A DNA stretch of 64,000 nt from Brevibacterium sp. (lineage in GTDB: Bacteria; Actinomycetota; Actinomycetes; Actinomycetales; Brevibacteriaceae): NCBI RefSeq assembly GCF_031179145.1, contig NZ_JAPSIB010000004.1, positions 158,125-222,124 on the forward strand. Reading direction: 5' to 3'. Each line of letters opens with the position of its first letter. Position 1 is the first letter of the stretch. Made by a program: the position numbers and the translations under genes. The notes under the pieces were generated by a model. It saw only the letters and a list, made by a program, of their open reading frames with translations, ran no database searches and was not told the origin of the DNA. Below, piece by piece: positions 7,393 through 15,542 of this stretch.

Positions 7393-8766
7393 ATGACCGA
7401 GATCACGAGGCGTGGTCGCATGGATCGTGGGCATCGCCGCGGCGTCCGCTCCGACCGAGACATCGACGCCGAGTCTGCCCCCGCATCCCGTTACCCGTCC
7501 GAAGGATCCCGCCCCGTCATGCCCCAAGCAGCCGCAAGAGCCGCCGCCGGAACCGCCCGGCTGCCGCTGTTGATCTACGTCCTCGCCATCGGGGTGTTCC
7601 TGATGGGCACCACCGAGTTCATCGTCGCGGGCATCCTCCCCGAGATCGCGACCGACCTCGGCGTCGGCGTCGCCGACGCCGGCCTGATGATCACCGTCTT
7701 CGCGATCGGCATGATCATCGGCACGCCGCTGATGGCGATCGCCACGCTCAAGCTCCAGCGCCGCCTCGCGCTCTCCCTCGCCCTGGTCGTGTTCGCGATC
7801 GGCCACGTCGTCGTCGCCCTCACCTCCAGCTTTCCGCTCATCCTCGGCATGCGCTTCGTGACCGCACTGGCCACCGGCGCGTTCTGGGCCGTCTCCGCCG
7901 TCGTCGCCGCGAAGGCCGTGGGCCCGCGGCTCAGCTCGAAGGCGCTCGGCATCGTGCTCGGCGGCGGGATGCTCGCCAACGTCATCGGCGTGCCGCTGGG
8001 CGCATTCGCCGGGCAGGCGATCGGGTGGCGCGGCCCGTTCTGGGCCCTTGCCCTCCTCGCTCTGATCGCCGTGCTCCCGATCCTCAAGCAGGTTCCCGTC
8101 GACCCGGCGGAAGGCCCGGTCCCCTCGGTCCACGCCGAGATCGCCGGCCTGCGCGACCTGCGCATCTGGCTCGTCCTCGGCGGCGCGGCCATCGTCTGCG
8201 GCTCGTCGCTGGCCGCCTACAGCTTCATCTCCCCGCTGCTGACCGAGAACACCGGCATGGCCGCCTCGACCGTCCCGCTTGTGCTGCTGGCCTACGGCCT
8301 CGGCGCGCTGATCGGCTCCAACCTCGGCGGCGCGCTGGGCACCCACCGTCCCTACGGCGTGCTGTTCACCGCCGCCGCCGTGACGCTCTTGGTCCTCGTC
8401 GGCCTCGCCCTCTTCTCCCACTCGGTGTTCGCCACTGTGGCCCTGGTGTTCCTGCTGGGCCTGTTCGGCATGGCCACCAATCCGATCCTCATCGGCAAGG
8501 CCGTCGGGTACGCCGACGAAGCGCCCACGCTGGCCTCCGCCCTCGCCACCTCCGCGTTCAACGTGGGCACCGCCGTCGGCTCCTGGGTCGCCGGGTTCGC
8601 CCTCGAGTCCGCGCTCGGAGCGACTGGACCGGTCGTCGTCGGAGCGGCCATCGCGGCGCTGTACTTCCTCCCGCTCAGCGCCCTGGTCGTCAAGGACCGC
8701 CGCGCCGAGCGCCGGATCCTGAAGGACACTCGGCCGGACGGCGAGCCCATCGTGGTCGAGGCCTGA
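7393..8766 (+). CDS. MFS drug efflux transporter (DHA1, AraJ/Cmx-like)
   Basis: A twelve-helix major facilitator. Helix 1 contains GVFLMGTTEFIVAGILPEIA, characteristic of the chloramphenicol/arabinose efflux (AraJ, Cmx) branch; the next helix has ITVFAIGMIIGTPLMA. The ATG at 7393 has AAGGAGAA eight bases upstream. This start gives an unusual hydrophilic N-terminal extension of about 42 residues; an internal ATG at 7519 would give the normal family length. It is first in a run of five plus-strand genes and is separated from the regulator at 8933 by a terminator-like hairpin. Substrate unknown. Confidence 0.88.
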   Translation: MTEITRRGRMDRGHRRGVRSDRDIDAESAPASRYPSEGSRPVMPQAAARAAAGTARLPLLIYVLAIGVFLMGTTEFIVAGILPEIATDLGVGVADAGLMITVFAIGMIIGTPLMAIATLKLQRRLALSLALVVFAIGHVVVALTSSFPLILGMRFVTALATGAFWAVSAVVAAKAVGPRLSSKALGIVLGGGMLANVIGVPLGAFAGQAIGWRGPFWALALLALIAVLPILKQVPVDPAEGPVPSVHAEIAGLRDLRIWLVLGGAAIVCGSSLAAYSFISPLLTENTGMAASTVPLVLLAYGLGALIGSNLGGALGTHRPYGVLFTAAAVTLLVLVGLALFSHSVFATVALVFLLGLFGMATNPILIGKAVGYADEAPTLASALATSAFNVGTAVGSWVAGFALESALGATGPVVVGAAIAALYFLPLSALVVKDRRAERRILKDTRPDGEPIVVEA

Positions 8767-8788
8767 CCGCTCCGGCCGGAACGAAGGG

Positions 8789-8830
8789 ACGCCCCGGACT
8801 CGCGAGAGGCGAGGCGGGGCGTTCTCTCGT
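8789..8830 (+). terminator. Terminator after the MFS gene
   Basis: ACGCCCCG (8789-8796) pairs with CGGGGCGT (8815-8822), with a GC-rich loop, followed by TCTCTCGTC. It would separate the MFS transcript from the regulator gene. Confidence 0.6.
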
Positions 8831-8932
8831 CTCCAGCGACCTACAGCGGTCGGTCCTGTGGACGCCGCCCTAAGTGATGGGGGTACCGCGAGTGACTCCC
8901 TTGGACGCCGCGTCCGGTCTACCGTTTAATGC

Positions 8933-9853
8933 ATGGACAACAAGGCGGAAGTGCGCGAGTTCCTGATCTCCCGCCGCGGGAGAGTGGAGCCGAAGGACGT
9001 CGGCCTGCCCGCTGGCACGAACCGCCGCGTGGCGGGCCTGCGGCGCAGCGAGGTCGCGACCCTGGCCGGGGTCAGCGTGGAGTACTACACCAAGCTGGAG
9101 CGCGGCGCGATCCGGGGCGCGTCCCCGGAGGTGCTGCACGCGATCGCGAAGGCGCTGCTGCTGGACGACGCCGAGCGAGCGCACCTGTTCAACCTGGCCC
9201 AGGCCGCCAGCCCGGTCGCCCGTCAGCCGCGGAGGCGCAATTCGAAGTGCTGGACGCCGCACCCGAGCCTGCAGTGGACGCTGGACGCGGTCACCGCGGG
9301 CCCGGCGTTCGTGCGCAACGGACGGATGGACCTGCTGGCGGCGAACGCGCTGGGCCGGGCGTTCTACAAGGAGGCCTACGACATGCCCGGCCAGCCTCCG
9401 AACATCGCCCGTTTCACCTTCCTGGACGAGCGCGCGTACGACTTCTACCCGGACTGGGATTCCTTCGCCGAGATCACGGTGTCGATCCTGCGGACTGAGG
9501 CGGGCCGCGACCCGCACAACAAGGAACTGCACGACCTGATCGGGGAGCTCTCCACCCGAAGCGTGGAGTTCCGCCGACTGTGGGGCGCGCACGACGTGCG
9601 CCACCACGGCACCGGGTTCAAGACCTTCCACCACTCGGTCGTCGGAGAAATGACCCTGGCCTACGAGGGCATGGAGATGGAGGCCGAGCACGGCCTGACC
9701 CTCACCATCTACTGCGCCGAGCCGGGATCGGACTCTGCAGAGCGCATGCGGCTGCTCGCCTCCTGGGCAGCCAGCGAGGATCGCGATGCCGCAACCGCCC
9801 GCGAACAGTCACATGCGGCCGTCGACGCAGAGCCGTCCAAGTGGCGCGACTGA
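8933..9853 (+). CDS. XRE-family regulator with MmyB-like ligand-binding domain
   Basis: A 306-residue transcription factor. The N-terminal helix-turn-helix (about residues 10-70) reads LRRSEVATLAGVSVEYYTKLERG, typical of this family, and LFNLAQAA follows. The rest, with WTLDAVTAGPAFVRNGRMDLLAAN, fits the MmyB-like PAS-type fold that binds fatty acids or other small ligands in known members. The sequence TYRPFNAxx-like promoter cannot be fixed, but a short AT-richer patch (accgtttaatgc) lies just before the ATG, suggesting a near-leaderless transcript. In actinobacteria such regulators commonly sit beside short-chain dehydrogenase and MFS genes, as here, and probably control them. Confidence 0.9.
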   Translation: MDNKAEVREFLISRRGRVEPKDVGLPAGTNRRVAGLRRSEVATLAGVSVEYYTKLERGAIRGASPEVLHAIAKALLLDDAERAHLFNLAQAASPVARQPRRRNSKCWTPHPSLQWTLDAVTAGPAFVRNGRMDLLAANALGRAFYKEAYDMPGQPPNIARFTFLDERAYDFYPDWDSFAEITVSILRTEAGRDPHNKELHDLIGELSTRSVEFRRLWGAHDVRHHGTGFKTFHHSVVGEMTLAYEGMEMEAEHGLTLTIYCAEPGSDSAERMRLLASWAASEDRDAATAREQSHAAVDAEPSKWRD

Positions 9854-9889
9854 CGCCCACCCGCTTCCGAGAAAGGAGCCTCCGGACGC

Positions 9890-10267
9890 ATGAAGATCAC
9901 CTTGCACCTCGGCGACGACCTGGTCGCCGGTGAGCTCTACGACAACCCGGTCGCCGACCAGGTCGCCGAGCTGCTGCCCCTCAAGGCAGCCTTCGACGAC
10001 TTCCACGACCAGGAGAAGCTGCCGCGGCTCCCCCGCGCCCTCGACGTGAGCGGCGTCCCGCGCGCCGACGCGCCGCGGCCGCGCGAGATCGGCTACTACG
10101 CGCCGGGCTCGTCGCTGGTGCTGTACCACGCCAGCCCAGGCCGGTGGCCCGGACTCGTCCGCATCGGCCGATTCAGCCACCCGCTCGTCCGGCTTCGTGC
10201 CCTGCCCGACGGCGCGCGGATCACGATCGCCGTGGCCGAGCAGGCGACGACGGGGACGAGCCCCTGA
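9890..10267 (+). CDS. Cyclophilin-like fold protein
   Basis: A 125-residue soluble protein resembling the small cyclophilin-like family (MKITLHLGDDLVAGELYDNP at the start, then RPREIGYYAPGSSLVLYH in the core and PGLVRIGRF later). Members have a cyclophilin-type beta barrel but not the classical prolyl isomerase residues; their biochemical role is unclear. GAAAGGAG precedes the ATG. It is 36 bases after the MmyB-type regulator and is probably co-transcribed with it. A hairpin (10272-10300) follows. Confidence 0.78.
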   Translation: MKITLHLGDDLVAGELYDNPVADQVAELLPLKAAFDDFHDQEKLPRLPRALDVSGVPRADAPRPREIGYYAPGSSLVLYHASPGRWPGLVRIGRFSHPLVRLRALPDGARITIAVAEQATTGTSP

Positions 10268-10271
10268 CCCG

Positions 10272-10300
10272 GGTGGGAGGCCCTGACAGAGACTCCCACC
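10272..10300 (+). terminator. Weak hairpin after the cyclophilin-like gene
   Basis: GGTGGGAG (10272-10279) pairs with CTCCCACC (10293-10300) around a 13-base loop. No T-tract follows, so it may only attenuate transcription into the dehydrogenase gene. Confidence 0.35.
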
Positions 10301-10364
10301 ACGAGGCCGAGCATGGTCTGGTTGAAGAGCAGCAGCCGTATCAAGGACCATGAGGAGAACGACT

Positions 10365-11387
10365 ATGCGCGCAGTCGTCATGCACGCCCCCGGAGACGTC
10401 CGCACCGACGAGGTCGAGAAGGCCACGATCGTCGAGCCCACCGACGCGGTCATCCGCGTCACCGCCGCCTGCATCTGCGGCTCCGATCTCTGGCCGTACC
10501 GTGGCATCGAAGAGGTCAACCAGCCGACCCCGATGGGCCACGAGTACATCGGCGTCGTCGAGGAGGTCGGCAATGACGTGAAAGACATCAAGGTCGGCGA
10601 CTTCGTCGTCGGTTCCTTCGTCGCCTCCGACAACACCTGCGAGATCTGCCAGGCAGGGTTCCAGTCCCGCTGCGTCCACCAAGTCATGATGGGCTCGGTC
10701 GGGACCCAAGCCGACTACGCCCGCATCCCCCTGGCCGACGGCACCCTCGTCAAGGTCGACGGCGAGCCTACAGAGGCCCAGACCAAGAGCCTGCTCGCCG
10801 CCTCCGACGTGCTCGGCACCGGCTGGTTCGCCGCCGTCGCGGCCGAGGCCGGCCCCGGCAAGACAGTCGCCGTCGTCGGCGACGGAGCCGTCGGGCTGCT
10901 CGCGATCCTCGCTGCCAAGCGCCTCGGCGCGCAGCGGATCATCGCCATGTCCCGACACGCGGACCGGCAGGCGATGGCGAAGAAGTTCGGAGCGACCGAC
11001 ATCGTCGAGGAGCGCGGCGACGAGGGCGTGGCCAGGATCAAAGAGCTCACGAACGGATATGGCGCTCACTCCACCGTGGAGGCCGTCGGCACCCAGGAAT
11101 CGATGATGCAGGCTATTCACGCCACCCGTCCCGGCGGGCACGTCGGCTACGTCGGCGTCTCCCACGGCGTCGAACTGGACGGTCTCGACCTGTTCTTCTC
11201 CACCGTCAGCCTGCTCGGCGGACCCGCGCCCGTGCGCAGGTTCCTGCCCGAGCTGGTCGACCTCATCATGACCGACCAGATCGACCCTGGCGTCGTCTTC
11301 GACCTCGAACTGCCCATCGAGCAAGCGGCCGAGGGGTATACGGCGATGGACGAGCGCCGCGCCACCAAGGTCCTGCTCACTCTGTGA
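10365..11387 (+). CDS. Zinc-dependent alcohol dehydrogenase (MDR superfamily)
   Basis: A medium-chain dehydrogenase/reductase. The catalytic zinc site is ACICGSDLWPY plus GHEYIGVVEEVG; the structural-zinc region reads NTCEICQAGFQSRC and is partly reduced compared with classic four-Cys loops. The Rossmann motif is VVGDGAVGLLA. The ATG at 10365 has GAGGAGA eight bases upstream, while the ATG at 10350 lies before that ribosome site and is rejected. Likely NAD(P)-dependent oxidation or reduction of an alcohol, aldehyde or quinone; substrate unknown. It is followed after 47 bases by an SDR gene. Confidence 0.9.
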   Translation: MRAVVMHAPGDVRTDEVEKATIVEPTDAVIRVTAACICGSDLWPYRGIEEVNQPTPMGHEYIGVVEEVGNDVKDIKVGDFVVGSFVASDNTCEICQAGFQSRCVHQVMMGSVGTQADYARIPLADGTLVKVDGEPTEAQTKSLLAASDVLGTGWFAAVAAEAGPGKTVAVVGDGAVGLLAILAAKRLGAQRIIAMSRHADRQAMAKKFGATDIVEERGDEGVARIKELTNGYGAHSTVEAVGTQESMMQAIHATRPGGHVGYVGVSHGVELDGLDLFFSTVSLLGGPAPVRRFLPELVDLIMTDQIDPGVVFDLELPIEQAAEGYTAMDERRATKVLLTL

Positions 11388-11434
11388 TCGAACGGGCGCA
11401 GGAATCACCACCACGACGACACAGGAGAAGCAAC

Positions 11435-12205
11435 ATGCCGACCACTTTCGACTTCACCGGCAAGACCGTGTTCATCACCGGAGCCGGCAGCGGAATCGGG
11501 CGTGCGACCGCGGAGGCCTTCGCCGCGGCCGGTGCCGATGTCACGGTCACCGGCACCGAGGAAGCACCGCTGCGCGAGACCGCGAAACTCGTCGAGGCCC
11601 AAGGGCGGAGGGCGCACGTCGCCATCTGCGACGTCACCGACAGCAAGAACGTCGCAGACGCTGTGGCCTCGGCCGTCCAGACGCTCGGCCCGATCAGCAT
11701 CGGCGTCAACAACGCCGGCATCGAGCAGCCTCCCAAGCCGCTGGCCGAGACGAGCGACGAGGAGTTCGACGGTCTCATCGCGGTCGACCTGCGCGGCGTG
11801 TTCGTCGCCATGAAGTACGAGATCCTCGCGATGGGCGAGTCCGGCGGCTCGATCGTCAACATCTCCTCCGGGGCCGGCGTCATCGGCATCAAGGGCCAGG
11901 CCGCCTACGCCGCGGCCAAGCACGGCATCCTCGGCCTGACCAAGTGCGCGGCGCTCGACTACGCCGACCAGGGCATCCAGATCAACGCCATCTGCCCCGG
12001 CATCGTCGAGACCCCCATGATGAGCCGGTTCTCCGGCGGCACCCCCGAGGGCCGCGCCCGTGTCATCGCCCAGGAGCCGATCGGCCGCATGGGCACGCCC
12101 GAGGAGATCGCCTCCGCAGTGCTGTGGATGTGCTCCGACCTCGGCGGGTTCACCATCGGCCACGCGCTGGTCGTCGACGGCGGCCAGACCGTCGGCATCA
12201 GCTAG
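11435..12205 (+). CDS. SDR-family oxidoreductase
   Basis: A classical short-chain dehydrogenase/reductase of 256 residues. The cofactor motif is TGAGSGIGRA; the NNAG motif reads VNNAGIE; the catalytic residues are the Ser of NISSGAGV and the YAAAKHG Tyr/Lys; PG follows as CPGIVETPM. The absence of an Arg right after the glycine motif and the SDR type leave NAD versus NADP open. The ATG at 11435 has AGGAGAA upstream; an upstream GTG at 11384 is rejected. It is the last intact gene of the block and is followed by degenerate sequence. Confidence 0.92.
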   Translation: MPTTFDFTGKTVFITGAGSGIGRATAEAFAAAGADVTVTGTEEAPLRETAKLVEAQGRRAHVAICDVTDSKNVADAVASAVQTLGPISIGVNNAGIEQPPKPLAETSDEEFDGLIAVDLRGVFVAMKYEILAMGESGGSIVNISSGAGVIGIKGQAAYAAAKHGILGLTKCAALDYADQGIQINAICPGIVETPMMSRFSGGTPEGRARVIAQEPIGRMGTPEEIASAVLWMCSDLGGFTIGHALVVDGGQTVGIS

Positions 12206-12279
12206 AACCCCGCGTCCGATCGAACTCCGCATCGACGACTGCATCCCGCCCCAGCGCCAGAATGCCCGGCGGGGTCCTC

Positions 12280-12818
12280 CTAGTAGTTGAGGCAGCGGGA
12301 GACGTCGACGCTTGCAGGGCAGACCTCGTCGAACACGACGTCGCCGACAAAGTCGCTGAGATCGACGAGCCAGTCCTCCCGCACCACGACCGTCGGTTCG
12401 AGATGAACTCGGTACAGGCAGAACTGGTTGCCGCGGTCGGCCTGGTCGCGCATCCGCCTCGGCCTGTCGTCAACCGCGCGCTCGTACGTGCCGACGTGGA
12501 GCGCCTTCGCCCGCTGCCGGTCGACCCACCCGGCGACCCACTCATCGCGACCCATCATCATGCGGGTCTCACACGTGAGGTCCGCTGCCGGGTCGAAATC
12601 CCACGTCGGCCAGTCCTGCTGCGTGCTTGTATGGAACCAGCAGAACTGAGCGACCCGGTCGTCGTCGAGCGCGGAGTCGTCGGGATCCACAGTCACCCGG
12701 GGCGCAGCCCCTTGCTCGCAGGTCAGGTCGCAGTCGGCGCACTTCTCCCGCTCTGCTCCCAGCGGTCGAACCAGTCCAGGTCGACGACGAACTCATGCCC
12801 GCAGCCGCCGCACTGCAT
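12280..12818 (-). pseudogene. Frameshifted, C-terminally cut hypothetical gene
   Basis: Two minus-strand frames together make one protein. The first part (from 12818) reads MQCGGCGHEFVVDLDWFDR with a CxxC pair; it runs into a stop, but one frame over the sequence continues as EKCADCDLTCEQG with a second Cys pair and then FCWFHTSTQQDWPTWDF, a conserved-looking stretch. A one-base loss near 12750 explains the break. The C terminus stops at SRCLNY, where I would expect such proteins to continue. There is no ribosome site before the ATG. I take it as a decayed gene whose two ends are lost; function unknown. The 74 bases between it and the SDR gene hold nothing recognisable. Confidence 0.6.
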
Positions 12819-12861
12819 GCGCCGATCGCGCCAGAAGACGATCCGTCGTTCCGTGCCTCCA

Positions 12862-12948
12862 GAAGCACACGTTCGACGTCGGCTTCTTCTGGCCCACCAG
12901 CACGGCGACATCATCGAACTCGGTGGCCGGTCTGATGACGATATCCAT
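12862..12948 (-). pseudogene. N-terminal stub of a GNAT acetyltransferase
   Basis: The minus strand reads MDIVIRPATEFDDVAVLVG then QKKPTSNVCF, which matches the opening of GNAT N-acetyltransferases with an IRPATEFDDVA start. After about 29 residues the resemblance ends and the frame passes into the neighbouring remnant. Only the first strand and helix of the fold are present, so it cannot be functional. It lies 56 bases beyond the stop codon of mutM and may have been its downstream neighbour in the donor. Confidence 0.55.
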
Positions 12949-13003
12949 ACCTCGAGTACGGTCCGCCGAGGTGGAGGAGGGACCCCGATGGCCGTTGACA
13001 CCG

Positions 13004-13954
13004 TCATCGATATCTCGGCGACTTCTGGCAGTTCGGGCAGAAGTGGGTGCCTCGACCGCCGACCGTAATCCTGACGATCTCGGTGCTGCAACGCACACAC
13101 TCCTGACCGCCCCGTCCGTAAGCGAGCAGCGCCCTGTCGAAGTACCCGGATTCACCATTGACATTGACGTAGAGGGAGTCGAAGCTCGTCCCACCCACCT
13201 GCAGGGCATCGTGCATGACGAGGATCGCCGATTCCAGCACCGAGGCGAGCCGTGACCGTCTGGTCCGGGACGGGTTCGCCAGGGGGTGGACGCCTGCCCG
13301 GAACAGGGCCTCATCGGCATAGATATTGCCGATTCCGCTGACGAGGCTCTGATCGAGCAGCGCAGACTTGAGGGCGGTGTTCTTGGCGGTCAGACGATCG
13401 ACGACGGCCTCGAAGTCGAAAGCCGGTTCCAATGGATCGGCGGCGATATGGGTAGTGCTGGCAGGCACGAAACGCCCGTGCGACCAGGCCAGAGGCTGCA
13501 CGCCGAGGTGACCAAAGATCCGTTGGTCGACGAAGCGCATCTCGAAGCGCTCGGGGCCTCTGCCCGCATCTCCGACGCCCGCCGAGCCGCTTCCGGTGAA
13601 ATCCGAGCCGAGCTCGCGTTCGAGGTGAAAGATCGCCCGAGTGTGCTTGTGCATCTCATCGGCAGCGGTCTGCACGCGAAACTGCCCGCTCATGCCCAGA
13701 TGTACGAGCAGGCTCAGCGCCGGATCGCTCTCCCCCAACGTCAGCCACATGAACTTGCCCCGCCGTTCGGCGGAGACGATGCGCAATCCGGCAAGACTCC
13801 GGCTGAAGGTCTCCTCCGCACCGACAGCGATGCGCCGCTGGGAGGTGGTGCCCAGGATCCGCGGGTCGATCACCTCGGCGCGGGTGATGGTCGCACCCGC
13901 GGTCCATTCGTGGACGCCGCGGCGGACGCTTTCGACCTCGGGCAGTTCAGGCAT
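13004..13954 (-). CDS. mutM: Formamidopyrimidine-DNA glycosylase (Fpg/MutM)
   Basis: A base-excision repair enzyme that removes 8-oxoguanine and formamidopyrimidines and cuts the strand by beta/delta elimination. The N terminus is PELPEVE (Pro2 nucleophile, Glu3); Lys67 lies in RRGKFMW; the C-terminal zinc finger uses Cys286, Cys289, Cys306 and Cys309. At 316 residues it is longer than usual because of a Gly/Ser-rich insertion at about residues 117-135. It is the distal gene of the yceD-rpmF-rnc-mutM cluster, 39 bases after rnc. Its 3' end is bordered by gene remnants rather than a terminator, and a diverged copy of the same 3' end lies at 4047. Confidence 0.96.
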   Translation of the reverse strand: MPELPEVESVRRGVHEWTAGATITRAEVIDPRILGTTSQRRIAVGAEETFSRSLAGLRIVSAERRGKFMWLTLGESDPALSLLVHLGMSGQFRVQTAADEMHKHTRAIFHLERELGSDFTGSGSAGVGDAGRGPERFEMRFVDQRIFGHLGVQPLAWSHGRFVPASTTHIAADPLEPAFDFEAVVDRLTAKNTALKSALLDQSLVSGIGNIYADEALFRAGVHPLANPSRTRRSRLASVLESAILVMHDALQVGGTSFDSLYVNVNGESGYFDRALLAYGRGGQECVRCSTEIVRITVGGRGTHFCPNCQKSPRYR

Positions 13955-13993
13955 CGCAGACCTCCGGGTGAGTCGGGCTCGCCACCCGCGGCC

Positions 13994-14698
13994 TCAGCGC
14001 CGGTAGTCGGGGTAGAGCATGCGGATCGCCTTGACGGCGACTTCCGCGGCTGCCGCCTCGGCGGCCTTCTTCGAGGAGCCATCGCCGGTGCCCCAGCCAT
14101 TTTCACCGAGCAGGGCGGTCGCGGTGAAGACCATGGCATGGTCGGGACCCGACGACGTGATCTCGTAGCTGACAGCGCCGAGTCCCAGGTCCGCGGCCGC
14201 TTCCTGCAGCGTCGTCTTGTAGTCCATCCCCGCGCCGAGGCGGACGGCGTCGATGAGCATGTCGTCGATGAGACGGTGGACGAAGGCGAACGCCGCTTCG
14301 CGTCCGGAGGAGACGTAGGTGGCGCCGATGAGGGCTTCGACGGTGTCGGCGAGGATCGAGTCCTTGTCGCGGCCTCCGGTGAGCTCCTCGCCCCGACCGA
14401 GCAGGATGTGCCGGCCGATGTCGTGACGACGGGCGATCGACGCCAGCGCCCGGGTGTTGACGACGGCGGAGCGCATCTTCGCCAGCTGTCCCTCGGGCAG
14501 GTCGGGATTGTCGTAGTAGAGCGATTCGGTCGCGACGAGCCCCAGTACGGAGTCGCCGAGGAACTCGAGGCGCTCGTTGGTGGGGATGCCTCCGGCCTCG
14601 AAGGCGAAGGAGCGGTGAGTCAGGGCAAGACGAAGAGTCTCGGGATCGATATCGATCCCGAGACTCTTCGTCAAGGCTGCTGTGGTATCAGTCTCCAC
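13994..14698 (-). CDS. rnc: Ribonuclease III
   Basis: A double-strand-specific endoribonuclease for rRNA and mRNA processing. The signature [13 protein letters not shown] is at residues 41-53, with metal ligands Glu42, Asp49, Asp118 and Glu121 in the expected spacing; the C-terminal double-stranded RNA-binding domain ends with [20 protein letters not shown]. At 234 residues it has normal length. The start is GTG at 14698, just three bases after the rpmF stop, indicating translational coupling. The rpmF-rnc-mutM order is conserved in actinobacteria. Confidence 0.96.
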   Translation of the reverse strand: METDTTAALTKSLGIDIDPETLRLALTHRSFAFEAGGIPTNERLEFLGDSVLGLVATESLYYDNPDLPEGQLAKMRSAVVNTRALASIARRHDIGRHILLGRGEELTGGRDKDSILADTVEALIGATYVSSGREAAFAFVHRLIDDMLIDAVRLGAGMDYKTTLQEAAADLGLGAVSYEITSSGPDHAMVFTATALLGENGWGTGDGSSKKAAEAAAAEVAVKAIRMLYPDYRR

Positions 14699-14701
14699 AG
14701 C

Positions 14702-14905
14702 TCAGACGTCAGCGACCTTGCGTCCCTTGTACTCGAGGTACAGCGGGGTGCCGGCTGAGTCTTCGACAACTTTGGCCTGGTGAGGGCGCGAGTACACAAC
14801 GCGACCGTTCTCCACAGTCTTGACCAGGTTGGGCGCCTGCGCCTTCCACTGCGAACGACGGTGGCGGGTGTTGCTGCGCGACATCTTACGCTTGGGAACA
14901 GCCAC
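14702..14905 (-). CDS. rpmF: 50S ribosomal protein L32
   Basis: A 67-residue basic protein with the L32 opening [20 protein letters not shown]. It lacks the four zinc-binding Cys found in zinc-type L32, so it is the cysteine-free form. It starts two bases after the yceD stop, the usual yceD-rpmF pairing. Confidence 0.96.
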   Translation of the reverse strand: MAVPKRKMSRSNTRHRRSQWKAQAPNLVKTVENGRVVYSRPHQAKVVEDSAGTPLYLEYKGRKVADV

Positions 14906-14907
14906 GT

Positions 14908-15426
14908 CTAGCTCTCTTTCTTCTCATCCAATAGGTCCTTCAGTGCTGCGAACGGCGATTCTTCCTCGCCGACCTCATCGTCCGGGTCTTCACCCAGAGT
15001 GAAGCTGAACTCCTCGCTGTCGTCCGCAACCGGACTGAACGGAAGAGCCATCACCACAGCATCTCTGATCGCGGGCTCGAGGTCGAGCTGATCACGGTCG
15101 ATGACATAGGAGTCCTCGTCGCCATCGGCCTGCTCATAGACGTACATCTCATTGATGTCGACATCTATAGGCAGCTCGATTTCGTCGAGCGTCCGCACAT
15201 CTTCGCCGCGGGCCACAGCCGAGACACTGCCCGACACGTAGATCCCCTCCGACACACTCTCGAACATCAGCTCGAGCGCCAGTGGGGAGCCTTCGGCGAC
15301 CCCGATCACTTCGATCTTCAGATCCGCGGGAGCAGGCAGGGTCGTGTTGACCCTCTCCCATTCACCTGGTCGACCGAGCAATCCCATGGACCTGAGATCG
15401 TAAACGAACTCTGATCGCTTCTTCAT
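14908..15426 (-). CDS. YceD/DUF177 family protein
   Basis: A 172-residue acidic protein of the YceD family, which in many bacteria and plants acts in 23S rRNA accumulation and is co-transcribed with rpmF. Many members carry a CxxC-type motif in the middle; here the equivalent stretch ([20 protein letters not shown]) has no cysteine. The C terminus ends [16 protein letters not shown] as in other members. The ATG at 15426 has GGAGGA about seven bases upstream; the in-frame GTG at 15441 lies in front of that site. It heads the yceD-rpmF-rnc-mutM operon. Confidence 0.9.
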   Translation of the reverse strand: MKKRSEFVYDLRSMGLLGRPGEWERVNTTLPAPADLKIEVIGVAEGSPLALELMFESVSEGIYVSGSVSAVARGEDVRTLDEIELPIDVDINEMYVYEQADGDEDSYVIDRDQLDLEPAIRDAVVMALPFSPVADDSEEFSFTLGEDPDDEVGEEESPFAALKDLLDEKKES

Positions 15427-15542
15427 GCTCGTCCTCCTCACGTGAAATAGGAAGCTGCTCCAGCTTCACACGCGACTCACCATTCTAGTCATGAAGACCG
15501 GTCAATACCAACTGCCGCCGAGGTGGTCGAGTGTGCTCCTCA

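Noticed and set aside
4047..13150. A classic integrative element with integrase and att repeats
   Set aside because: No recombinase, relaxase or phage gene is present and the mutM copies differ by about 25 percent, so exact att repeats cannot be claimed.
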